From the IMG/VR virus record IMGVR_UViG_3300017605_001164, positions 1 to 49,893 of that record: a stretch of 49,893 nt of DNA, one strand, 5' to 3'. The notes under the pieces are model-generated. The model was not told the origin of the DNA, ran no database searches, and was given only the letters and a program-made list of their open reading frames with translations. Below are positions 39,093-46,800 of the stretch, one piece after another. Origin of the DNA: a virus. Position numbers and translations under genes: made by a program. Each line of letters starts with the position of its first letter. The first letter of the stretch is position 1.

Positions 39093-39802
39093 TCCTTCTC
39101 TCCCCCGTCGTCGCTGACACTGTCGACGTCGATCGACCCCAGATGCTTGTGCAGCAGCGACGGGACCTTGACCGCCTGGTCCGGGGTCAGCTCCAGCTCA
39201 TCCAGCATGACGCTGATCCGGGCCGCCACCAGGTCGCCCCAGCGCTCGGCCAGCGAGGTCAGCCGCTCGCTGATGCCCATGTCGTGCGCGGTCTTCGCGT
39301 ACCTGACGACCCGGTCCCGCTCTTCAGCCTCCAGCCTGACCAGCGCCCGGACCTCTTCGGATTGGACGTAGATCACGCCATCCTTGCCCGCGGCTCCGTA
39401 GCGGAACCCGATCAGGCCGCTGGCCTCCGGCACGCTCTCGTCGGCGGGGTTACCGGATACCTCCGGGGAGGCGAAGATCTGCTGGCGCAACTGGTCCGAG
39501 ACCCAGGCCAGCCGCAGCCAGGACATCTGGAGCACGCCCATGACAGCCATGCCCGCGTTGATGTTGCGGCGCTTGCCGAGCGGGGACCAGGCGGTGATGC
39601 GCGCCTCCCCCTGGGCCTTGAGCACCTCGCGCTTGTAGCCGCCGTGCAGGAAGCAGGCGTTGGTCCCCCGGACCGCGGCCTGATGACAGGTGCCCCGTCC
39701 TTTGGTCCGGTGCTTGGTGCACTCCAGCCGGGAGTGTTCCAGGCAGTGCCGGGCCCCACCGGGGTTGTCCTCGGGATGCACGGAAGGTGGCTGCTTGGGC
39801 AT
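39089..39802 (-). CDS. terS: Terminase small subunit, putative
   Basis: 237 residues. The N-terminus has CTKHRTKGRGTCHQAAVRGTNACFLHGG, a Cys/His pattern typical of actinophage TerS. The middle is helical (RLTSLAERWGDLVAARISVMLDELELTPDQAVKVPSLLHKHL). It recognises the packaging site and loads TerL. The ATG is six bases from TAGGGT and has no ribosome site, so it is probably leaderless. Confidence 0.8.
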   Translation of the reverse strand: MPKQPPSVHPEDNPGGARHCLEHSRLECTKHRTKGRGTCHQAAVRGTNACFLHGGYKREVLKAQGEARITAWSPLGKRRNINAGMAVMGVLQMSWLRLAWVSDQLRQQIFASPEVSGNPADESVPEASGLIGFRYGAAGKDGVIYVQSEEVRALVRLEAEERDRVVRYAKTAHDMGISERLTSLAERWGDLVAARISVMLDELELTPDQAVKVPSLLHKHLGSIDVDSVSDDGGEKE

Positions 39803-39870
39803 AGCGCCACCCTATCCTGAATGACGGGGACATCCCGAACCTGCCCGGCATGACTGTGATCTGGACAGCA

Positions 39871-39908
39871 CAAAGCCCCTGGACCACGGGGGTAATCCAG
39901 GGGCTTTG
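39871..39908. terminator. Bidirectional terminator
   Basis: 13-bp perfect stem CAAAGCCCCTGGA / TCCAGGGGCTTTG, downstream of the LPXTG gene and upstream of terS. Confidence 0.9.
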
Positions 39909-39924
39909 CAGGGGGCACTGTGTG

Positions 39925-40782
39925 TCAGACCTCGAAGCCCACCTTACGGCGGCGGGCCAAGAAAGCAAGCCCCCCGCCCGCGGCCAGCACCAGCGCGCCA
40001 CCGGCGGCCAGCCAGCCGATCGACGGGCCGGTGACCGGAAGGCCGCCGCCGTCCGACACGTTGGTGGTCGTCACACCGCCCGGAGCCGGGCTGCTCGTGG
40101 TGGCCGAGCCGGTCGGCCGGGTGGTCGGCTTGCTCGTGATCGTCGGCTTGGTGGTCGGGCCGGTCGTCGTCCCCGTGGTGGGAGCGGTGGTCGGCGGGGT
40201 GGTCACCGGCGGCTTGCAGGTCAGCGGGTAGGTCTTGCCGTGGAACGTGATCGAGCTGACCACCGTGCTGCCCTCGGTGACCCAGTAGCCGACGCCGAAC
40301 GTGACCACCATGCTGGCCGAGGTGTAGGTGGCCTTACCGGGCTTGGTCGGCTTGCCCACCAGGTCCGAGTACTTCGCGACCGGGTGGCCCTGGCCACCGT
40401 CCTGGTCATACGTCATGGCGGTGGACCACAGCTTGCCGTCGGCGTTGGTGATCACCGTCGAGTACGGGGAGGAAGTCTCGACCTTGAAGACCACCTTGCC
40501 CGCGGTGCTGGCGTCGAACGAGTAGTTGACCCGATCCATGTCGGCCAGATCGATGCCGCCGACCGCGTGGTGGATGAGGTCACGGTCCTCGAACAGCAGC
40601 CCGGCCTCGGTCGGGGTCGGCAGGTCGCCCTGCTCATCCGGGTTGGCATACCAGTTCGTCAGGTTCTTACAGGTCTCGAACGACGGGCCCGGGGTCTGGC
40701 TCCCCTCGGTGGCCAGAGCCGGAGTACCGAGATAGAACCCGGCGATGATCGAGGTGGCAGCGACGATAAGCGCGCGTCTCAC
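39925..40782 (-). CDS. Cell-wall-anchored (LPXTG) surface protein
   Basis: 285 residues, GTG start after AGAAGGAG. A signal peptide (MRRALIVAATSIIAGFYLG, cut near TPALA) leads a ~170-residue beta-rich ectodomain. A Thr/Pro stalk follows, then the sortase signal: LPVTG (248-252), a hydrophobic helix (WLAAGGALVLAAGGGLAFL) and a basic tail RRRK. Host sortase should link it to peptidoglycan. It is expressed by the infected cell, not part of the virion. Superinfection exclusion or altered adhesion are plausible roles. The leader holds operator-like site 14 and C-rich repeats. Confidence 0.85.
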   Translation of the reverse strand: MRRALIVAATSIIAGFYLGTPALATEGSQTPGPSFETCKNLTNWYANPDEQGDLPTPTEAGLLFEDRDLIHHAVGGIDLADMDRVNYSFDASTAGKVVFKVETSSPYSTVITNADGKLWSTAMTYDQDGGQGHPVAKYSDLVGKPTKPGKATYTSASMVVTFGVGYWVTEGSTVVSSITFHGKTYPLTCKPPVTTPPTTAPTTGTTTGPTTKPTITSKPTTRPTGSATTSSPAPGGVTTTNVSDGGGLPVTGPSIGWLAAGGALVLAAGGGLAFLARRRKVGFEV

Positions 40783-40796
40783 GTGTCTCCTTCTTG

Positions 40797-40814
40797 TTGA
40801 CAGTTAAGAGTCAG
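40797..40814. promoter_or_regulatory. Palindromic operator-like site 14
   Basis: TTGACAGTTAAGAGTCAG, 15 bp upstream of the LPXTG start codon. Confidence 0.65.
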
Positions 40815-40818
40815 GGCC

Positions 40819-40887
40819 GTCGGTTGAGACCCGGGCTGGGGTGGCATGTCGGGCTGGGTGGGAACGAAGCGGGATGGGTAGTCAGAG
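40819..40887. repeat. Degenerate GTCGG repeats, array 1
   Basis: Units begin at 40819, 40848 and 40881 (29 and 33 bp apart). The transcript strand is C-rich. Leader of the LPXTG gene. Confidence 0.5.
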
Positions 40888-41097
40888 CGGGATGATGAAG
40901 TCGGGTTCGAGGTAGATCCTCAGGGCCATGACCACCTCCGGGCCCAGGGTGATCCTGCACTCCCCACCATCCGGCCCCGTCATCGTCACCGCCTGACAGC
41001 CATCCGGTCCGGCTTGGAGACTCAGCGTGGTCCCGTCCGGATCCTCGATGCTGATGGTCTCGGGCTCACCGCCAACGACGGTCTTGACGATCATCAT
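40882..41097 (-). CDS. Small beta-rich protein, unknown
   Basis: 71 residues from the ATG at 41097; a TTG at 41103 overlapping the upstream stop is an alternative. Acidic, with repeated DPDGTTLSLQAGPDG and GPDGGECRITLGPE turns that suggest a small beta sandwich. Co-transcribed with the membrane protein gene. Confidence 0.65.
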   Translation of the reverse strand: MMIVKTVVGGEPETISIEDPDGTTLSLQAGPDGCQAVTMTGPDGGECRITLGPEVVMALRIYLEPDFIIPL

Positions 41098-41099
41098 CG

Positions 41100-41801
41100 T
41101 CAAGATCCCAGGGCGGGGATGGTGATGCCGACCGCGGCGCAGCCCCCGGCCAGGCCGGTGTACGCCTCGGTAATCGGCGCAACGTAGGTCAGGGCCGCCA
41201 CCAGGTCGGTGGACTCCAGGCCCTGCACCTGCCAGGCCAGATCGACCATGCGCACCCCGTTGTCCCGGATGGCCCGGTAGCTGGAGTCGGCGAACACACC
41301 GCGGATCTCGCGGTACTGGTCGGGAGTCATCGCCTCCCCGGTCCGACCGCCCATCTTCTCGCCCTTGGCGATCGACTCGCAGGCCGCGATACCGGAGTCC
41401 TTGCCGATCAGCGGCACGCTGGCGGGGAGCAGGTTCAGCCGCTGCACGGCCAGGCCGACCACGGTGGCCATCGCGAGCAGGATCACCGAGAGGACCAGCA
41501 GGATGGTCCAGTTGCGGCGGACCTCCTGGTTGCCCGGGTCGCTCCAGCCGTGCTGAGCGGCCAGGTACGTCTCGTTCGGCTGCATCGGCGCCGGGGTGCT
41601 CGGGTAGTGGCCGACCGAGGAAGGCCGGTTCTCCCAGTCACTGCTGTTGACAGAGTGGTGACTGACCGAGGAAGGCCGGTTCTCCCAGTCTGTGCCGTGG
41701 TTCACGTAGGGCGGCCAGGTGGGCGGCGGGGTGGAGGGCACGTTGCGGCCGGGGATGATCGGCGGCGGGGTCAGCCGCTCGGTAGCCGGGTCGATGGTCA
41801 T
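41100..41801 (-). CDS. Single-pass membrane protein with disordered N-terminus
   Basis: 233 residues from the ATG at 41801, which has GAGGAG upstream. The frame is open to 41918, but that part carries the leader repeats and lacks a ribosome site. The front ~95 residues are Pro/Ser-rich with a tandem WENRPSSV unit. One transmembrane helix (WTILLVLSVILLAMATVVGLAV) is followed by a ~110-residue domain with two Cys, probably outside the cell. Function unknown. Confidence 0.7.
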   Translation of the reverse strand: MTIDPATERLTPPPIIPGRNVPSTPPPTWPPYVNHGTDWENRPSSVSHHSVNSSDWENRPSSVGHYPSTPAPMQPNETYLAAQHGWSDPGNQEVRRNWTILLVLSVILLAMATVVGLAVQRLNLLPASVPLIGKDSGIAACESIAKGEKMGGRTGEAMTPDQYREIRGVFADSSYRAIRDNGVRMVDLAWQVQGLESTDLVAALTYVAPITEAYTGLAGGCAAVGITIPALGS

Positions 41802-41829
41802 GGCGGGTTCGGTCTCCTCGTGCAGGGTG

Positions 41830-41957
41830 GTCGGTTCGTATGGGACGGGTTCGGGGTGGCTCGTCGGTATGGACAGGGATGTAACGGGCCGGATCGGGTA
41901 GTCGATGGGGGCAGGCATGTCGGTGTGGCGTGGCCCGGATGGTCTCGGCCTGTCGGG
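41830..41957. repeat. Degenerate GTCGG repeats, array 2
   Basis: Units at 41830, 41863, 41901, 41919 and 41952; GTCGGTATGG and GTCGGTGTGG are the best copies. Lies between promoter 41963 and the membrane protein start. Confidence 0.55.
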
Positions 41958-41962
41958 GCGGA

Positions 41963-41992
41963 ACCTTACAGCAGTGCCGGGGAGGTAGTCAA
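41963..41992 (-). promoter_or_regulatory. Promoter of the membrane protein operon
   Basis: TTGACT, 18-bp spacer ACCTCCCCGGCACTGCTG, TAAGGT. Confidence 0.75.
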
Positions 41993-42016
41993 CTCCCCGG
42001 CACCTGATCGACCGAC

Positions 42017-42682
42017 CTAGATCTCGTCCCAGCGGGTCACGTCGTATCGGCCGTAGCCCTGCGACCGGGAGGCGCCGATGCCCTGCTGCTCCCCGGAGGT
42101 CCAGATCGCGGCCCAGTCGCCCGGTTCGAACTTGTAGTCGGCAATCACCGTGAAGTCGATGACGGCATCCGTCACAAACTCTTCGTACTGAATGCCGGAG
42201 CCGCGGAACGTGTGCACAAACTTCTGGTTGACGCCGGTCGCCTCGGTCACCCCGAGATAGAGCTTCTCCTCGACCACGAAGACGTGCTCCGCCATGAAGT
42301 TGAGCAGACCCTTGTTGGTCTTCCCCCAGCCCTTCGACTTCAGCTTGTCGACGGCCATAGCGCAGGAGGCAGCCTCTTTCAGCGCCGCCTTCAATTGACG
42401 ACCCTCGATATACAGACCCTTCTCGTCCTTCTTGAACCCGTTCAGGTGCTGGTTCAAATTGACAATTTGAGTGGCCTCCGCGGCAGTCACGCCGCGCTCC
42501 ACCATGACCTCGGCAACCATCTCGCGGATGCGGTCGTCGGTGCCGCCGAGCTTGGTACGGAGCCAGCCCTCGGCCACCTTGGGATCGGTCGGCGTGCCGC
42601 CGACGATCGTGCCGACGGTGAGCTGGCCGGAGAACTTATAGGGGAAGAGAGACTGCTTGGCCTGGGCGAAGACGCTGGTCAT
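42017..42682 (-). CDS. RAMP-like (Cas7-like) putative nucleic-acid-binding protein
   Basis: 221 residues, AGGAG before the ATG at 42682. The N-terminal FSGQLTVGTIVGGTP, central YIEGRQLKAALKEAASCAM and C-terminal GIGASRSQGYGRYDV recall RAMP-superfamily proteins, where a conserved LKxAL helix and a Gly-rich loop near the end contact RNA. There is no CRISPR array or cas gene nearby. It is a conserved type in phage replication regions as far as I recall. The likely job is binding single-stranded nucleic acid during replication. Degenerate ~33-bp repeats flank it on both sides. Confidence 0.55.
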   Translation of the reverse strand: MTSVFAQAKQSLFPYKFSGQLTVGTIVGGTPTDPKVAEGWLRTKLGGTDDRIREMVAEVMVERGVTAAEATQIVNLNQHLNGFKKDEKGLYIEGRQLKAALKEAASCAMAVDKLKSKGWGKTNKGLLNFMAEHVFVVEEKLYLGVTEATGVNQKFVHTFRGSGIQYEEFVTDAVIDFTVIADYKFEPGDWAAIWTSGEQQGIGASRSQGYGRYDVTRWDEI

Positions 42683-42683
42683 G

Positions 42684-43022
42684 GTCGGTTTCTCCTTGAT
42701 CGGGGTTGTCGGGTGGGATGGGGTTGGAAGGGATTGTCGGGAGGGAACGGGCCGGGAGGTCGGTATGGGGGCGGATTTGGGATGGGTCGGGCCGTCGGAT
42801 GGGGCGAGTTGGGTTGTCGGTGCGGGTTGATGCGGGCGGGTAGGGCTTGTCGGTATGGAGGTGTGCGGGGTGGTCCAGGGTCGTCGGATCGGGAAGACAC
42901 GGGTCGAGACGGGCAGTCGGGCTGGTAGAGATGTGGAACGGGCTGGGGAGTCGGGCCGGGCTGGTGCGGATTGGGGCGGCATGTCAGGCGCGTAGGGGCC
43001 AGGAACGGGTTGGATTGTCAGC
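42684..43022. repeat. Degenerate ~33-bp repeats, array 3
   Basis: GTCGG-type units at 42684, 42708, 42736, 42759, 42794, 42816, 42849, 42883, 42917, 42950, 42983 and 43018. The last seven are 33-35 bp apart. The plus strand is about half G and very poor in C, so the minus-strand leader RNA is C-rich and G-poor. No gene lies here. Confidence 0.7.
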
Positions 43023-43533
43023 CGCGTAGGGACTTGCGCATCTCGTCCAGCTGCTCGCTGGTGAAGTGCTCCGCCACGGTGCCGGTGCCGACCTTCTTGG
43101 CCAGCGCGGCGAAGAACGCACTCTCCATGGCGGCGTCCTCGGAGCGCTCGCGGTATCGAGCGGACACGAAGGTGAGGTCGGACGCGTTCATCAACGCGAG
43201 CTGCTTGCGCATCATCGACGCGTCCACCACGTAGTGCGTGGCCAGCAGGCCGGTCAGCTCGGCGGTCTCCCCGCGTTCCGCCTTCTCGGCCGCCTGCCGG
43301 AAGACCGAGCGCGGGCCAGCGGTCCGGGCGTGCGTCCGGCGGGAGCGGTCCCGCTCGTTGATCGCCTGGTGGACGAGGGTCACGGCGGTCTGTTCCAGCC
43401 ACCCGGCCAAGAGAGCAGGGTCGTTGGCCTGAAGCTTCTCGACGATCTCTCGGGCCACGACGGCGGCGACGTATTCGCCGGTGGCTTCCTGGTCGATGAC
43501 GGCGCGCATTTCAGCGACGTAGTCACGGGTCAT
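43018..43533 (-). CDS. Helical protein of the replication region, unknown
   Basis: 171 residues, AAGGAAGG before the ATG. Almost all helical (RDYVAEMRAVIDQEATGEYVAAVVAREIVEKL), with a basic middle (DRSRRTHARTAGPR) and the end AEHFTSEQLDEMRKSL. Placed between the replisome gene and the RAMP-like gene, with repeat arrays on both sides. No family named with confidence. Confidence 0.75.
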   Translation of the reverse strand: MTRDYVAEMRAVIDQEATGEYVAAVVAREIVEKLQANDPALLAGWLEQTAVTLVHQAINERDRSRRTHARTAGPRSVFRQAAEKAERGETAELTGLLATHYVVDASMMRKQLALMNASDLTFVSARYRERSEDAAMESAFFAALAKKVGTGTVAEHFTSEQLDEMRKSLRG

Positions 43534-43571
43534 GTTCGGGCCCTTCCTTGATCAGGTTGGTCGTTCGGAGT

Positions 43572-43835
43572 GTCTCGGGCCGGGCGGGCGAGTCGGTGTG
43601 GATCGGGATGGCTTGGTCAGTCGGTGCGGTCGGATCTGGGATGGCGCGATCTGTCGGTGCGGGTCGGGTTGGATGGGGTAGGGCCGGTGGGTCGGTGCGG
43701 GTTGAGGGGTGCCGGGTTGGGTAGTCGGTGCGGACGGGTCAGAGCCGGAAGGGGTAGTCGGTATGGGAAGGGCGGTGCCGGGAAGGACCGGGTTGGGTCG
43801 TCGGTATGGGCAGGGCGGGTCGGGCTTGTCGGTGT
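43572..43835. repeat. Degenerate ~33-bp repeats, array 4
   Basis: GTCGGT(A/G)(T/C)GG units at 43592, 43620, 43653, 43691, 43724, 43757, 43800 and 43829. Most spacings are 28-38 bp and three are exactly 33. G-rich on the plus strand. It fills the leader between promoter 43846 and the gene at 43533. Confidence 0.7.
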
Positions 43836-43845
43836 TGCGAGATGA

Positions 43846-43874
43846 ACCTTACCGCCATGCCGGGGAGGTGTCAA
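43846..43874 (-). promoter_or_regulatory. Promoter below the replisome gene
   Basis: TTGACA, 17-bp spacer CCTCCCCGGCATGGCGG, TAAGGT. The start of the spacer and the downstream TTCATCTCG match the promoter of the structured RNA. Confidence 0.85.
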
Positions 43875-43896
43875 GGCAACTCCCCGGCATGATCGA

Positions 43897-46800
43897 TCAG
43901 CCCTTCTCGTAGCACTTGCTCCAGTCGGTGCCCGGCCGGGAGACATCGGCAGTGATCGGGACGCCCTTCCACTCGAAGGACAGCGCCTCGACCACCACGC
44001 GGCCGATCTCTTCGGCGTCAGCGGCGGGCACCGAGAGCACCACCTCGTCATGGACCTGCGCCCGCAGCATCGGAAGGATTTCGGAAGGCAGCCGAAGTAG
44101 GCCCTCCATCATCAAATCCCGGGCCGCGCCCTGGCCCATCAGCGCCGGGCCCTGGGTGTGCGCCCGCTGAGGGTCAGGCCGCATCGACCTGCCAAAGCCG
44201 TTATCCAGCAGCGCTCCCGAACTGGCAATAGCCCGCACTTCCTCGCGCCACTCGACCAAGCGGCCGAACCGATCCCGCATCGAGCGGTCGAACTGCATGA
44301 CCAAGTCAGCGGGGATCTCGTTGTCCTCGCTGATGCGGCGCAGCGACTCGCCGTAGTTCCAGCCGTGACCGATCGCTTTGGCCGACTCCCGGAACTTGGC
44401 GTCGCCGAACAGCGCGATGGCCAGATCGGAGTGCGGATCCTCGGATCGGAGCATCGAGATGTAGGCCTGGTCCTGCGAGAGCCCGGCCACCGCACGCATG
44501 TCTACCTGCGAGAGGTCTACCGCGATCAGCACCTCCCCGGGATCGGGGAGCAGGACCGCCCGCTCGACGTGGCGGCCACCGCGCTTGCCCATCACGGTCA
44601 GCCCGGGCTTGGTCAGTGACCACCGGCCGGTCGCCTGCCGGAAGTCCACGCTCGGGTGCACCCGGCCGTCCGGCATCATGTTGCTCCGGATCGTTTCGTA
44701 GACCGTCCGGCTGGAGACGATGCGCCACACCGCCCGGGCGATCGCCCGCACGCCCGGCTTGTCGGCATACTCCCTCCCGTAATGCAGCATGGCGTCGGCG
44801 CTGACCTGAAGATCCTTCGCCTTCTCGGTCTTCCACAGCGACTTGGGCGGGACCCCGGCATCGATCAGAGCCTGCTCCAGCGCGAGCTTGCCCGCCTTGC
44901 TGGCCAGCGGCGCGAGGTAGGGCCGCCCCTTCTCGTCGTGCGTCGGCACCCCGTACTCACCGGACAGGGTGGCCATGGCGTCGGCCTTACGCTGCTCGAT
45001 CTCGGCGATCCGCTGGCCGAGCAACTGCTGGTCCACCAGGAAGCCGTTGACTGAGATCTGGGCAGCGATGGCGGCCACCCGGTGCTCGCGCTTCAGGTAG
45101 ACCAGGTCATCCCCGTTGTTGGCCAGCCGGTGGTTCAACTCGTGGTAGAGCCGACGGCTCAGCTCGACGTCCTGGCACATGTACGCCTTGAACGCCCGGC
45201 CGTCCTCGGAGTCGTCGATCGGGATCTTGTCCCAGCCGCCGTACCGCTTGGCCAGCTCCTTGCTGACGTCGCTGAGCTTTTCGCCCAGGCCGTACCGCTC
45301 CCCCATCGGGCCGAGACCATAGCGCCGGGTCACGTCCACGCCCTTGTCGCGGGCCATCGGCGGGTCGAGGTAGCGACCGGCGAGGATGCCGTCGAACAGG
45401 CGCCCCTCAGCGGCCAGATGGTGGATCTCGGGCATGGTCATCACGCCCTCGCGGACCAGCACGGGGAGATCGAAAGCCATGATGTTGTGGCCCGTGATCA
45501 CCCGGCCGCGCCGGATGTCGTCGCGCACCAGTTCGGGCACGGTCTGAGGCCAGGTGTCGTCGTAGTCGATGACCGGCCCGTCATCGCTGGCCGTGGCCCC
45601 GATGCGGGTGTAGCCCGGGCCCGGGTGCCGGTACTGGTCGCCCGCGTCACCGGTCTCCAGGTCGAACGCGACCACGCTGGGGCTTTCGTCCCCGCCGATC
45701 GTGTCCCGGTCGTCGCGCTCGCGCGGGTCGCTGGCGCTCAGCGTCTCGTGCGGGCGCTCGATGGCGTCCAGCGCTTGTTCCATCTCACCGAGCCAGCCCG
45801 GCGCGCCGTCGTGCACGATGGCTGCTCTGTCCACAGGGTTGTCCACAGGTTCCCCTTCCTTTGACTCTTGAGTGTCAAGGTCCGGGCATCCCAGCCGATG
45901 GTTCATCGGCCAATCCGGACCTTGACTCGGGATCAGGCAGTGCGGGCACACCGGACCGGGCACCGGCGGCTCGGGGTCAGTCAGCCCAGGGGGAGGCGGC
46001 AACTCGTCCTCGGAGTGCACCTGCCACTGGCTGACGTGACCGTGTGCGGCCGAGACCCGCTCCAGCCAGTACCGGCCATACCGGCGGCTGCGGATCCGGC
46101 TGTACGCCTCACCGAGCGCCTTGCCGTAGGTCTTCTCGGTCGGGTCGTCCAGCCGGGGCGGAGCCTCGTAGAGGTCGGTGCCCAGGGTGAGCGCCTTGGT
46201 CTTGACCTCCCCGGTCTTGAAGGCGCGGCCGCCGAACTGCTCGAACAGCCATGCCAGGTGGCTGGTCCAGTACTGGCTGTCGAAGTCGCTCTCGGAGCGC
46301 CAGACCTTGAGGTTGTCGAGGAACCCGGGCAGGCCCGCGGTCTCGACGATCCCGCCGACGATGCGCTCCCAGACCTCGAACGACCCGAACGACACGCCTC
46401 GCTTGGGGGTCGGCGACCCGATGGCGAACCACGCCCGGACCACGGTGAGGATCGCCGTCATCAGCTCGCGCCGGTGGACCTTGGTCCAGCTGGCCAGGTC
46501 CATCCCGCTCTGCCCGGGGTGCCGGAAGCTGGACGCCGGGCGGTCCTGCGGGTTGGCGTACCGCGGGCGCAGGGCCACCCGGTAGACCCGGCGGGTGATG
46601 TCTCCCCGGACGTTGACGTTGTTGCCCAGCGACAACCAGGTGACCCGGTTGGGGAAGTTGGCCATGGTGCTGACCCCGAGCACCCGGTCCTGCCAGGTCT
46701 CGGCGGTCAGCGCCTGCGCCAGCGGCGCTCCCTCCAGCACGTGCGCCTCATCGAAAACGAAGAATTGCTTGCCGGTCCGGAAGGCCGCGGTGATCTGCTT

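Noticed and set aside
42684-43835. CRISPR array
   Set aside because: Repeat units are only 7-10 bp and degenerate, spacers are not unique sequences of fixed length, and no cas1 or cas2 gene is present.
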